Of a stretch of DNA of 61,808 nt, positions 33,468 to 42,140 are shown in pieces. The notes beneath the pieces were generated by a model that saw nothing but the letters and a program-made list of their open reading frames with translations, did not search any database and was not told the origin of the DNA. The translations under genes were made by a program, and so were the position numbers. Origin of the DNA: Bacteroidota bacterium (GTDB lineage: Bacteria; Bacteroidota; Bacteroidia; Chitinophagales; Saprospiraceae); the NCBI GenBank assembly GCA_017858735.1, contig JAFMBH010000012.1:1-61808 (forward strand), in the 5' to 3' direction. How positions within the stretch are numbered: position 1 is the stretch's first letter; each line of letters starts with the position of its first letter.

Positions 33468-36080
33468 TTAAAAATTTTTGTAAATCTTTACCATTACTAA
33501 TGAAGGATTAACCTGAAACTGCTGAATTATTTGGCTGTCAGCCCATAAATCACCTAACGTCAAGTTTCTTTGATTGAAAATATTTTTAACCTCAAGCACC
33601 AGAAAATACTTCTCATTTATCGGAAATTTACCTTCCGCTTTGGCCCAAAACCAAGGTTTATTGCCCGTCAATTTCCCCGGCAAGTAATCCACACTAATAT
33701 TTACACTGCTTTTTTTCCAAATATTCCACTGAAGGTTTCCCGAAGACATAAATTGAGTTAAAACAGATAAGTCACCTCTGTCCGTTGTTGTTTGCCTGTG
33801 ATAAATACCCGGTGAAAGCACCATACCCAATTTACCAATCTTAAGCCTTACATCCAGTTTTCCTGATAAATGATAAAATACATTTTCTCCTACCCATTGA
33901 TTCAAACCAAATAAAAAGTTTTGCCTGGACGCATTTATATTAAGCCCAAAAGAAGCAGATTGCTGAATGAAATATTTATCGATGTTCCATTGGATAATCA
34001 TTCCTTTCGAGAGCCTGAAGGCATATTTTTCGACCAACCAATCAGGCTCAATACCAGAAAGTGTTCTATTTCCCAAATAGGGAGATTTATAGTTCAATGT
34101 AAAACTTGCCTGTGATTCCCACTGTTTTTTGTTGTCCGAATAAATCAATCTGTTTTTAAAATGAGTACTCCGGGGAACGATTAACTCGTCCATGCCTGTC
34201 TCTCTTTGTAAAATACCTGTTCTTATTTGCCCTTTAAAAATCTGCCCGGCATCAGGTAAAACAGGGGTAAGTTGCAAGACAGACTCAAAGGTAAACTTTT
34301 TCGACAGCCCAAGTTTATACCTTAAGTTTCCTTCCAAAAGAAAAGCGTATTTCCTGGTTTCTACAAAAGAGCGCAGATACTTAAAGGAGGCAGGGCCCCC
34401 ACTACCAGAAACGGAGAGAAGGTGCGATTTTTTTATCCATTCCCTTTTCCCCCCAATCCATATTAAATGATATAATAAATTGACTTTCTGTAATGCCCGT
34501 TCTTCCCGCTGTAAATAGGCATTAAAATGATTTTGTTGAACATGCGATCCAATCTCCCATTGATATGTTGGATGTATAAGCAATCCCTGAAGTCTGGAAA
34601 AATAATTTGATTGCCCTACATATTGAGTGTTAAAGGACTGCCTGTTGTCAACCTGCCAATCGTAGGTATCTTGCATTTTCTCAAAATGACTCCACGATTT
34701 TACTCGCCAAACCATTGAATTATTAGGCTTTAGAATCAAATCTACATGCAAATCTCCCAATAATCTTTCATTTAATAAGCCCTCTGTTGAAGTTAATGGT
34801 GAAAATTCATTACTACTTAGAGAATCCATTTTGCTCACGGTTAATATTTCTTTCACGCCATTGAAACGAAAACTTATATTAGATTTCCCGGAAAGGTTAA
34901 TCCTTCCGTCGGAGTTCACATTAAATCTGTTGACAATGTCATTCTGCGTCCATTGTTGCCGCCAGGTTCTTTGTGACAAAAGTTGATTGGTAAAGTTACT
35001 ATTCTGAAAATAATCCGTTGACAACAGGCCATCAACCTGCATATTTATATAACTCCCTTTCCCAAGCTTCCAGTGAGGTCCCCCAGCAAAATTGATACTT
35101 TTACCCTGGTTGAAACGAGATTGGGAGAGAATTACAGGAAAAAAAGAGGGAAAAACAAACCAACTAAGTAAATTCATTGGTTGGAAAGCACTATTCAAAT
35201 CATCGGAATAATCAATAATCATTTTTTTTCCCGGCGACATATCATTAAATGTATTTGCTTCTGCAAAGGATAGAAACTTTATTTTTTTCTTGATACGATA
35301 ACCACTAAATCCAGCCATGCCCATAGGTGCCAAACCAAGGCCAACAAAAGCATCTCCAATCCATTTGCCCTTAAACGTATTTTTAATTTCAATATCTAAA
35401 ACCAGCTGATCACTTTGATTTAAAGATTTTAACAAAGGATTTGCCTCAAATTTATTTACAAACCTAAATTCATTAGCCATACCGGCGGGCAATCTCTTTG
35501 TTGCTTTCGAATAATCATTTCCCAACAGGTCATCACCGTCCCAAAGCACCTTACTCACTCTTTTACCTCTGAAATAAAGAAAGCCATCTTCTGCGACCCT
35601 TACCCCTGGTAATTTAGTTAAAAGATCCTCTAAAACCCGCTCAGAACCGTCTTGAAAAAAAACAGGTTTAAAAACAGTGGTGTCTCCCCTATCGTAATAA
35701 GAAAGCGACTTTTCTTTTATTATAACTTCATCGAGCTGAATAGAAACTCCCTTTAGTTTAATTAACCCCAGAAAGGAAGAGGTAGAAACTAATTCATTTA
35801 AATAAAATGTATCTGTCTGCCAGCCCATTGCATTAAAACAGAGGAAACCAGCTACTAAAGGCTCTTGAAAAAAGAGTTGAAAATGCCCTGTAGAGTCCGC
35901 CCAGCTATAGGTTAAAAGCTTATATTTTCCTGCTGATTTTTGGTATAACTGTACCTGCACAAAAGGAAGTTCTACTAAGGAATCATCTACTATTTTTCCT
36001 GACAAGGACAGACCTGATTGGGAGGAAAGAGCCGTACCTGTAAAAAAGAAAAGCAATAACAAAACAAACTTATTTTGCAT
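33468..36080 (-). CDS. TonB-dependent-receptor-like outer membrane protein (GLPGLI-associated)
   Basis: A large outer-membrane beta-barrel protein of about 870 residues. ATG 36080 gives a signal peptide (MQNKFVLLLLFFFTGTALSSQ); starts further up overlap the previous gene. A carboxypeptidase-regulatory-like domain (LSLSGKIVDDSLVELPFVQVQ, about 24-115) is followed by a plug-like region (RVLEDLLTKLPGVRVAEDG...FRGKRVSKVLWDGDDL, about 140-190). The rest is a long barrel ending in VKIYKNF. Proteins of this type are regularly found beside GLPGLI proteins in Bacteroidota; the cargo is unknown. The GLPGLI gene ends 2 bases upstream, indicating co-translation. Confidence 0.85.
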   Translation of the reverse strand: MQNKFVLLLLFFFTGTALSSQSGLSLSGKIVDDSLVELPFVQVQLYQKSAGKYKLLTYSWADSTGHFQLFFQEPLVAGFLCFNAMGWQTDTFYLNELVSTSSFLGLIKLKGVSIQLDEVIIKEKSLSYYDRGDTTVFKPVFFQDGSERVLEDLLTKLPGVRVAEDGFLYFRGKRVSKVLWDGDDLLGNDYSKATKRLPAGMANEFRFVNKFEANPLLKSLNQSDQLVLDIEIKNTFKGKWIGDAFVGLGLAPMGMAGFSGYRIKKKIKFLSFAEANTFNDMSPGKKMIIDYSDDLNSAFQPMNLLSWFVFPSFFPVILSQSRFNQGKSINFAGGPHWKLGKGSYINMQVDGLLSTDYFQNSNFTNQLLSQRTWRQQWTQNDIVNRFNVNSDGRINLSGKSNISFRFNGVKEILTVSKMDSLSSNEFSPLTSTEGLLNERLLGDLHVDLILKPNNSMVWRVKSWSHFEKMQDTYDWQVDNRQSFNTQYVGQSNYFSRLQGLLIHPTYQWEIGSHVQQNHFNAYLQREERALQKVNLLYHLIWIGGKREWIKKSHLLSVSGSGGPASFKYLRSFVETRKYAFLLEGNLRYKLGLSKKFTFESVLQLTPVLPDAGQIFKGQIRTGILQRETGMDELIVPRSTHFKNRLIYSDNKKQWESQASFTLNYKSPYLGNRTLSGIEPDWLVEKYAFRLSKGMIIQWNIDKYFIQQSASFGLNINASRQNFLFGLNQWVGENVFYHLSGKLDVRLKIGKLGMVLSPGIYHRQTTTDRGDLSVLTQFMSSGNLQWNIWKKSSVNISVDYLPGKLTGNKPWFWAKAEGKFPINEKYFLVLEVKNIFNQRNLTLGDLWADSQIIQQFQVNPSLVMVKIYKNF

Positions 36081-36082
36081 GG

Positions 36083-36850
36083 CTAAGGCAATTTCCGCTC
36101 CCAAAATCTTGGCGCACCTGATTGTTTCATTTCAACATGAATATTGCCAGATCTCTCTAAATTACGTTTCATTTTATCGGCTATGAACTGGTAGAATTTT
36201 TCCCCATCCTTATATTGAGCATCAAAAAAAGTAGCGAAAGGAACTTTTCTTGCTTCACAAGGGGGAGCGTCTATTCTTACCGAAGTATCAAGAATAATCT
36301 GGAAAGAATAAAATTGAAAAACCACCTCAGATTCCTTATCCTTCGCCTCGAGAATTAAACCAGGCAAACCATTTAACTTCCAGGGACCGTTTGGGAAAGG
36401 TAATGTTGGGGCATACCAGGCTTCATATTCCCGCCCCCTAAATGAAGTAAATGCCTGCTTACAAGAAAAGCCACCTATAATTTTTTCATTCTCGGATATT
36501 TCCCAAACCAATTTGGGTATATCTTCTGTGATTTGAAAGGTATTGCCAATCATTGTTTGTTCAAAGGAATGAAGTGACCCCATGCTCCTATCCATAAAAT
36601 ACCAGCGGTCTGGCTCCGCAGTAACCACTGTTAACTCTTGCCTTTCTTCATTGGCAGAATCAAATCCTGCCGTTCCATGCAGAATAAATAAGGATTTGTC
36701 CTGCTTTAATTTCAAGGTTGAGTATCGTGAAAAACCTTCCTCGATGGATGTCGCAAAACCTTGCGGTTGGGCATATTGAATTTCATAAGATTGGGAGAAG
36801 ATAAAAAAGGGAAGGATCCACGAAAAGATAGAAAAAGTTAATTTCTTCAT
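36083..36850 (-). CDS. GLPGLI family protein
   Basis: A secreted protein of 255 residues with signal peptide MKKLTFSIFSWILPFFIFSQ. It contains the name-giving motif in PFPNGPWKLNGLPGLILEAKD (about 150-170), along with YEAWYAPTLPFP, which places it in the porin-like/GLPGLI family (TIGR01200). Its function is unknown; it is believed to act at or in the envelope together with the adjacent TonB-type barrel. The upstream 92-base leader (36866-36957) folds into a striking branched structure that ends 15 bases before the ATG, suggesting post-transcriptional control. Confidence 0.92.
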   Translation of the reverse strand: MKKLTFSIFSWILPFFIFSQSYEIQYAQPQGFATSIEEGFSRYSTLKLKQDKSLFILHGTAGFDSANEERQELTVVTAEPDRWYFMDRSMGSLHSFEQTMIGNTFQITEDIPKLVWEISENEKIIGGFSCKQAFTSFRGREYEAWYAPTLPFPNGPWKLNGLPGLILEAKDKESEVVFQFYSFQIILDTSVRIDAPPCEARKVPFATFFDAQYKDGEKFYQFIADKMKRNLERSGNIHVEMKQSGAPRFWERKLP

Positions 36851-36865
36851 TGTCTATAAATTATA

Positions 36866-36957
36866 GATCGGGAGAGGCATCTGTATTTTCCATTGAAAAT
36901 CAAACAGATAGCAATACAAAAACATTAGGGGAAATTTTTGTAGGTTCCCTCCCGATC
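36866..36957 (-). ncRNA. Candidate structured leader RNA (three-way junction) upstream of the GLPGLI gene
   Basis: Three stems are visible directly. The closing stem P1 pairs GATCGGGAG with CTCCCGATC (9 pairs, extendable to 11 of 12). Inside it are hairpin P2 (36879-36909; ATCTGT/ACAGAT and ATTTTC/GAAAAT with a 3-base bulge and 4-base loop) and hairpin P3 (36915-36942; TACAAAAA/TTTTTGTA). P1 ends 15 bases before the GLPGLI start codon, and a further palindrome CTATAAATTATAG (36854-36866) fills that gap. No T-run follows, so a terminator is unlikely. No known riboswitch class is recognised. An invertible promoter flanked by 9-base inverted repeats is an alternative. Confidence 0.5.
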
Positions 36958-36975
36958 AAGATGATTATTAAACCA

Positions 36976-37257
36976 CTACTTTAAGGCATCTTTGGCCGAA
37001 GTTGCCGCTTCACGCAAGGCTGCCATAGCCTGATTAAAGGCACCGCGACAGGTTGGCGCCGATACGGAAACTTCCATCATTACAAATCCAATGCTGGCGC
37101 GCAGGGTAATGCGACAATCATCTAAAGCAGGCGTCGAAAAATGATCGATTAAAACCGTTTCTGTCGTTTCCAATACGGCTTCTTCCAATAAAGTGTTTTT
37201 ACTGTACCCCTGGAAAGCTGCTGCCATCAACAATAGGGTAAATACAATTTGTTTCAT
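36976..37257 (-). CDS. Small secreted protein of unknown function
   Basis: ATG 37257 gives a signal peptide (MKQIVFTLLLMAAAFQGYSK) and a mature part of about 73 residues; the longer frame to 37341 has no credible leader. It contains two cysteines (DDCRITLRASIGF and APTCRGAFNQA), which could form a disulfide, and an alanine-rich helical C-terminus. I do not recognise the family. It sits upstream of the structured leader and the GLPGLI/TonB-type pair on the same strand, 125 bases away. An inverted repeat AACCGGCCCGGTT lies 28 bases before its ATG. Confidence 0.65.
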   Translation of the reverse strand: MKQIVFTLLLMAAAFQGYSKNTLLEEAVLETTETVLIDHFSTPALDDCRITLRASIGFVMMEVSVSAPTCRGAFNQAMAALREAATSAKDALK

Positions 37258-37284
37258 TTGCAATAAATTTAAAAGATGATAAAT

Positions 37285-37297
37285 AACCGGCCCGGTT
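37285..37297. promoter_or_regulatory. GC-rich palindrome upstream of the small secreted protein gene
   Basis: AACCGGCCCGGTT is a perfect palindrome around one base, conspicuous in an AT-rich region, lying 28-40 bases upstream of ATG 37257. It could be an operator or a leader hairpin; no consensus is recognised. Confidence 0.3.
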
Positions 37298-37504
37298 TGA
37301 GACGCAATTACACCTATTTTAATTTGCCTTGCAAGGGGCACTCAATGAAACACGTGCATTTCCAAAAAAATGCTGAAAAATTTAAAGAAATTTAAATACT
37401 TGATATTCAATATATTATTTATAATATTTTAGCCAAATTAATTTCCTGGCAGATTGGAATACACCCATTACTGTCCATTCTATTAAAGACCTCTGATTAA
37501 CACT

Positions 37505-38401
37505 TTACCAGATACCAGCGATTCTGACATCCTTTTTAATGTCATAAAACGGATAGGGCATTGCGTGAACATGGGTTGGATTAATAAAAGATTGATCTTC
37601 ATTGAAATCAAAAAGCAAAGGTTTTCCCGCATTGGTCCTTAAAAGAAAATCAAATTGCATGGCCGCTGCGCCAGATGCCTCCCCATTTTTTGAAATAACA
37701 GGAGCTAAAGACATCATTCTACTGTGTGAAGTGATATAAAAATCGGCTGCCGAAAGTTCCCCTCTTTCATCGGCAATGCCCGACAAAAAACCCCATCCTC
37801 TGTGCAAAGCGTTATAAATAATACGCAATAAAGCATGTTTGTCTTTCTCGCGCTGACCCTTATTTCCCTGACCATTCATTTCGTAAAATGCAGCATACTC
37901 CTCCGGCGTAATGCTTTCAGCTGACCTAAAACCATTGGCGACAGACTTATCTAATGCATTTCTAAAAACAGGAGAATATCTTCCAGCCAAATTTTCATAA
38001 GACTGCAATAAACTGAGTACATGATTTGTTTTCTCACTTACCTTAAAACCATGAATATCTGTTGGTTTGCATTCCTCACTTACCTTCATATTAATTACGC
38101 GATATTCCTCAGGAATTGCATCAAAAAAATGCTTTACCCGACTTGTATTGAGCGCCGCGTAACTAAATATACCTAACTCCCTAATGAAAGAAGGCTGGTA
38201 AATTTCCATTTTATGCAAACCCTGCCTGTAAATTAGCGGCATAACGGCCTGATAATCGTCCTCAATCAAGGCAGTCCACGATTTACCTATGAAATCTAAA
38301 TACCAGACATATCCAAAAACATTCCCGTTATAGGCATAGTGAACGCAACTATTCCATTTTACCTTATCAATATCTTCTCTTTTAACCCACCTAACCGCCA
38401 T
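37505..38401 (-). CDS. Hypothetical protein, possible GNAT/FemAB-like acyltransferase
   Basis: ATG 38401 (MAVRWVKREDIDKVKWNSCV) gives 298 residues; the longer frame to 38467 overlaps the divergent metal-binding gene. No signal peptide or membrane segment is seen. The opening WNSCV...GNVFGYVWYLDFIGKSW, two similar halves, and the later ISGIADERGELSAADFYI-like strand pattern resemble FemAB/GNAT-type acyl or aminoacyl transferases. The resemblance is by eye only, and I do not claim a reaction. It is divergent from the HMA-domain gene across 56 bases. Confidence 0.65.
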   Translation of the reverse strand: MAVRWVKREDIDKVKWNSCVHYAYNGNVFGYVWYLDFIGKSWTALIEDDYQAVMPLIYRQGLHKMEIYQPSFIRELGIFSYAALNTSRVKHFFDAIPEEYRVINMKVSEECKPTDIHGFKVSEKTNHVLSLLQSYENLAGRYSPVFRNALDKSVANGFRSAESITPEEYAAFYEMNGQGNKGQREKDKHALLRIIYNALHRGWGFLSGIADERGELSAADFYITSHSRMMSLAPVISKNGEASGAAAMQFDFLLRTNAGKPLLFDFNEDQSFINPTHVHAMPYPFYDIKKDVRIAGIW

Positions 38402-38430
38402 AAATAAAAATTTAGTTTCAATAAATCCGC

Positions 38431-38438
38431 TATATTTG
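38431..38438 (+). promoter_or_regulatory. Putative -7 box for the HMA-domain gene
   Basis: TATATTTG is an exact TAnnTTTG match, ending 19 bases before the ATG at 38458. No strong TTG is seen at -33. Confidence 0.5.
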
Positions 38439-38457
38439 GAACAATAAATACAACTAC

Positions 38458-38685
38458 ATGAAAACAATTATATTGAACTCAAACCTCCATTGTGGTCATT
38501 GTGTTCGCAGTATCACAGGATTTTTAGAGGAAATAACAGAATTAACTTCCTGGGAAGTGGATTTGAAACACCCCGATAAGAGAATAATTGCTCAGGGTAA
38601 TGATGATTTGATGGCACAGAAACTTATCGATGCCATTGAGGAAGCTGGATACGAGGCAAAAGAGGCGATGCCTGAAATTTCTTAG
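38458..38685 (+). CDS. Heavy-metal-associated (HMA) domain protein, CopZ-like
   Basis: A complete HMA domain of 75 residues with metal-binding CxxC in NLHCGHCVRSI (Cys 12 and Cys 15). It lacks a signal peptide, so a cytosolic copper or other soft-metal chaperone is likely. The usual GMxCxxC Met is replaced by L-H, giving HCGHC, which could shift metal preference. No copper ATPase is in the window. It is a single gene with its own -7 box, and its stop overlaps the stop of a small convergent reading frame. Confidence 0.88.
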   Translation: MKTIILNSNLHCGHCVRSITGFLEEITELTSWEVDLKHPDKRIIAQGNDDLMAQKLIDAIEEAGYEAKEAMPEIS

Positions 38686-38804
38686 AACTGGTGCTTTCGC
38701 TTTGTTTGCGAAAAATATCCCCGCCCCAAATAGATAAATGCCAAAAGACTTATTGAGATACTCGTGAAAAACATTTTTGTCAATTTTCTATTAAGACTCC
38801 TCAT
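38682..38804 (-). CDS. Possible small membrane protein, 40 residues
   Basis: The frame from ATG 38804 to TAA 38682 encodes a basic N-terminus (MRSLNRKLTKMF), a hydrophobic segment of about 17 residues (FTSISISLLAFIYLGRG), and a basic tail ending KRKHQF. This is a believable single-pass small membrane protein. Its stop overlaps that of the convergent HMA gene by two bases. No homologue is recognised and no clean promoter box is seen, so it is tentative. Confidence 0.45.
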   Translation of the reverse strand: MRSLNRKLTKMFFTSISISLLAFIYLGRGYFSQTKRKHQF

Positions 38805-39035
38805 TTCTGTTTTATGATGCCTGCACAAATCGTTTTTTTTTTAAATTTTTTTATAACCAAATACATTACAAATATTACACATATAATACGACAAAATATA
38901 TTTATCGAACATATATTTATATTTTTTATTGGATAATCAATGATTTATATTAATTTTATACTTTAAATTGTTTATATTAACGATTAATAATATAACCAAT
39001 TCCTTTACATTTTCAGGTTTTTAAGCTTCATTAAG
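38805..39035. other. Very AT-rich intergenic stretch upstream of ompA
   Basis: Long runs of T and A (for example the T/A tracts near 38830-38850) and almost no GC. No reading frame, strong hairpin or exact TAnnTTTG box is seen; a weaker TACATTTT lies at 39006-39013. It presumably carries an UP-like or curved promoter region for the OmpA gene. Confidence 0.4.
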
Positions 39036-40640
39036 ATGAATAAAATAATTACAATCCCCCTGGTCCTTTGGCTGTTTTCGACGGTAATTCTTGCTCAGGA
39101 CAGCATTCCCGCGCTTCCTAAGCCTGTTTTAGAAATGGTGGTAAAGTCAAAAGACACCACTAAACAGCAAGACCCATGGGAGCTGGGACTTGTTCTTGGT
39201 GGTGGTTACTATCTTGGCGATTTATTATCTCTGGGAAGTTTCAAGTTGAATACTTTCAAGCCAGGTGCTGCTTTTTTTCTACGAAACAATGTAAGCAATC
39301 GGTTCTCCCTGCGTTTTCAAGCCATGTACACTGGAATTTCTGGTAATGGATCGAATCTTAAGGATTCTTATGCACCCGTCACTTCATTTTCATTTAAATC
39401 AACCATTTTTGAAAGTTCTATTTTATTAGAATGGGATTTCCTGGGTGCCAAAAGATTCCCTTCAAAAGGGGGGTTCAATAAAATATTTTCACCCTATATA
39501 TTCGTAGGTGCAGGTGTAGCTTCCAGTTGGACAACGCCTAAATATCCAAATAATATACTCAGTGAGGCCGCCAATATTACAAAAGATAGTATTCAGGCAG
39601 GAAGACCCAATTCAATGGTAACCGTTCCTTTTGGCATCGGTGCTAAGCTCGATTTGTCGAGAAGACTTATGCTTGCCTTCGAATGGGGCGCAAGACCAAC
39701 CTTCTCTGACTACATAGACGGCATTAGTTTATCAGCTAATAAGGATAATAAAGACTGGTACAATTTTGGGAATGTTCAACTGATTTATCGCCTTCCCTAC
39801 AAACCCAAACCTGTCAAATCTTCCTCAAAAGATAATCCTAAAAATCCGGCTTTTGCCGATAAAGACGGCGATGGCATTCCAGACTCCGCGGATCGTTGCC
39901 CCGATGTTGCTGGTATGCTTAGAGGATGTCCTGATGCTGATGACGATGGCGTTTCCGACCTGGAAGATAAATGCCCTAACGAAGCAGGACTGGTTATTTT
40001 CGGAGGTTGCCCCGACACAGATGGTGACGGTATTCCCAATGCAGATGACGAATGTCCTGAACAAGCTGGTGTAGCCAGTAATCAGGGCTGTCCGTCAGGA
40101 ACAGAAATAGACCGCGACGGTGACGGTGTGCCCAATACACAAGATGAATGTCCTGATATTCCAGGTAAAGCTATCTTCAAAGGCTGTCCTGATACTGATG
40201 GAGACGGTGTTATGGATAAAGAAGACCGTTGCCCTGTTACCCCGGGGTCCGCGGAAAACAGAGGTTGCCCTGTCATTCGAAGTGAAACAAAGGAAACGTT
40301 AAAATTTGTAACCCAAAATGTTCTTTTTTATACCAATAGCGCAAAACTTACTGACGAATCTTATGTCGTGCTGACTAAAGTGCTTGACGTTCTTCAGGAT
40401 TACCCTGATTATGCCATGCTAATCAGCGGATTTACCGACAATGTAGGAAGTCAGGCAAGCAATCAAACGCTATCAGAAAATAGAGCAGCGGCTTGTTTAA
40501 ACTATTTAGTTGAAAAAGGTATAGATCCGTCCAGATTAGTTTTCAGGGGTTTCGGTGAAGTAGCTCCGATAACGACGAATGATTCAGAGCAAGGTAGGAA
40601 ATTAAATAGAAGAGTTGAATTTGCTTTGTTCTTAAAATAA
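39036..40640 (+). CDS. OmpA-family protein with thrombospondin type 3 calcium-binding repeats
   Basis: An outer-membrane protein of 534 residues that tethers the envelope to peptidoglycan. A signal peptide (MNKIITIPLVLWLFSTVILAQ) and an N-terminal outer-membrane barrel (about 50-260) are followed by about six TSP3 repeats of the form DxDGDGxxDxxDxCP with GCPDxDGDGV spacing (about 275-415). The C-terminal OmpA domain (about 425-534) includes LISGFTDNVGSQASNQTLSENRAAACLNYL and NRRVEF. The acidic repeats should bind calcium and form a rigid stalk. It is monocistronic with a strong terminator directly after. Confidence 0.93.
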   Translation: MNKIITIPLVLWLFSTVILAQDSIPALPKPVLEMVVKSKDTTKQQDPWELGLVLGGGYYLGDLLSLGSFKLNTFKPGAAFFLRNNVSNRFSLRFQAMYTGISGNGSNLKDSYAPVTSFSFKSTIFESSILLEWDFLGAKRFPSKGGFNKIFSPYIFVGAGVASSWTTPKYPNNILSEAANITKDSIQAGRPNSMVTVPFGIGAKLDLSRRLMLAFEWGARPTFSDYIDGISLSANKDNKDWYNFGNVQLIYRLPYKPKPVKSSSKDNPKNPAFADKDGDGIPDSADRCPDVAGMLRGCPDADDDGVSDLEDKCPNEAGLVIFGGCPDTDGDGIPNADDECPEQAGVASNQGCPSGTEIDRDGDGVPNTQDECPDIPGKAIFKGCPDTDGDGVMDKEDRCPVTPGSAENRGCPVIRSETKETLKFVTQNVLFYTNSAKLTDESYVVLTKVLDVLQDYPDYAMLISGFTDNVGSQASNQTLSENRAAACLNYLVEKGIDPSRLVFRGFGEVAPITTNDSEQGRKLNRRVEFALFLK

Positions 40641-40654
40641 ATAAATTGTAAATG

Positions 40655-40703
40655 TAAGGGAAGATGGCTCATACTTATTTGACCATCTTCCCTTATTTTT
40701 TTT
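40655..40703 (+). terminator. Intrinsic terminator after ompA
   Basis: A perfect 13-base-pair stem (TAAGGGAAGATGG/CCATCTTCCCTTA) with a 15-base loop is followed by a run of eight T. It starts 15 bases after the OmpA stop and reaches the end of the convergent glyA gene. Confidence 0.9.
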
Positions 40704-41979
40704 ATAGAGAAGGATATAAAGGAAACTGATTCATATAGGTATGAACATTTTCCTTTACCATGGTTATAACCTTATCATTTTCAGGCTGAGAAAGAATACT
40801 ATCAATCCATTCTACCACCTGTAAAGCATCATTTTCCTTGAATCCACGCGAGGTTATCGCCGCTGTACCGATACGGATGCCAGAAGTAACCATGGGGGAG
40901 AGTTTATCAAATGGTACCATATTTTTATTGACCGTAATGGATGCTTTTCCAAGCACTTCATCGGCTAACTTACCTGACAATCCTTTTTCTGAAAGATCCA
41001 ATAACATAAGATGGTTGTCTGTTCCGCCTGAAATTATTTTATATCCTTTTGCTAAAAAAGCATTCGCCATAGCTTGTGAATTAGCGATTACCTGTTTGCC
41101 ATAATCTTTGAAAGAAGGTTGTAAGGCTTCACCAAATGCAATGGCTTTAGCGGCAATAACGTGTTCCAAAGGTCCACCTTGCATACCCGGGAAAACACCG
41201 CTATTTAAAATTTGGGACATTTTAATAACTGTCCCATTTTTTAAAGTACGTCCCCATGGATTATCCATATTTCGCCCCATCATGATGATACCTCCGCGGG
41301 GACCTCTCAATGTTTTATGGGTTGTAGAAGTTACAATATGGCAATGAGGCAGAGGATTATCAAGAATTCCAGCAGCGATAAGTCCGGCCGGGTGCGCAAT
41401 ATCAGCAAGGAGCAAGGCACCTACTGCATCTGCAATTTCGCGAAAACGACGATAATCCCATTCTCTGGAATAGGCCGACGCACCACAAATGATTAATTTT
41501 GGACGAACGGCCTCCGCTTTGGCCGCAACCTTATCCATATCTATTCTTCCCGTTTCTGCCTCAACCCCATAAAAATGAGGTGTATAAACTTTTCCGGAAT
41601 AATTTACCGGCGAGCCATGGGAAAGATGCCCTCCGTGGGCCAGGTCAAATCCTAAAATGACATCTCCCGGTTCTAAAACAGATAAAAACACGGCAGCATT
41701 GGCCTGAGCCCCTGAATGAGGCTGGACATTCGCATATTCAGCACCAAATAACTTGCACAACCTTTCTATGGCTATTTGTTCAATTTCGTCTACAACCTCG
41801 CAGCCACCATAATACCTTTTACCCGGATAGCCTTCCGCGTATTTATTTGTCAAACACGACCCAGTAGCTTGAATAACCGCTTCACTGGTAAAATTTTCTG
41901 AAGCTATTAATTCAATACCTTCTCTTTGACGATTTAACTCTTTGGAAATCAATGCAAATACTGGATCTGAATGGTTCAT
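40702..41979 (-). CDS. glyA: Serine hydroxymethyltransferase
   Basis: A PLP enzyme interconverting serine and glycine with tetrahydrofolate, feeding one-carbon units. Its 425 residues match the family. Visible landmarks are [26 protein letters not shown], the PLP lysine K222 in [13 protein letters not shown], and [14 protein letters not shown] near the C-terminus. It is monocistronic and convergent with ompA. A TAATTTTG box lies at 42020-42027, about 40 bases upstream of its ATG. Confidence 0.97.
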   Translation of the reverse strand: MNHSDPVFALISKELNRQREGIELIASENFTSEAVIQATGSCLTNKYAEGYPGKRYYGGCEVVDEIEQIAIERLCKLFGAEYANVQPHSGAQANAAVFLSVLEPGDVILGFDLAHGGHLSHGSPVNYSGKVYTPHFYGVEAETGRIDMDKVAAKAEAVRPKLIICGASAYSREWDYRRFREIADAVGALLLADIAHPAGLIAAGILDNPLPHCHIVTSTTHKTLRGPRGGIIMMGRNMDNPWGRTLKNGTVIKMSQILNSGVFPGMQGGPLEHVIAAKAIAFGEALQPSFKDYGKQVIANSQAMANAFLAKGYKIISGGTDNHLMLLDLSEKGLSGKLADEVLGKASITVNKNMVPFDKLSPMVTSGIRIGTAAITSRGFKENDALQVVEWIDSILSQPENDKVITMVKENVHTYMNQFPLYPSL

Positions 41980-42019
41980 TGTGTGAATTTTGGGAAATTG
42001 ATTTAAACTATTTTGACGT

Positions 42020-42027
42020 CAAAATTA
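42020..42027 (-). promoter_or_regulatory. Putative -7 box for glyA
   Basis: The minus strand reads TAATTTTG (exact TAnnTTTG). A TCG rather than TTG sits 20 bases upstream at the -33 position. Confidence 0.45.
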
Positions 42028-42140
42028 CAAAAGAATTATCTTTTTGCCGACATTATTAATTCTTCCTAACCTATTTTAACAGAACTACCTGAAACGATTT
42101 TTATTTACTACCTTCGTTGCAAATTTATCCAATCCTTGGG

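Noticed and set aside
37261-37504. A tRNA or other stable RNA gene in the gap next to the FemAB-like gene
   Set aside because: No cloverleaf or T-arm signature such as GTTCGAATC was found; only a GC-rich palindrome is visible.
39797-40302. Overlapping frames on both strands inside the OmpA repeat region
   Set aside because: They arise from the repetitive codons of the calcium-binding repeats; the OmpA frame is intact and continuous.
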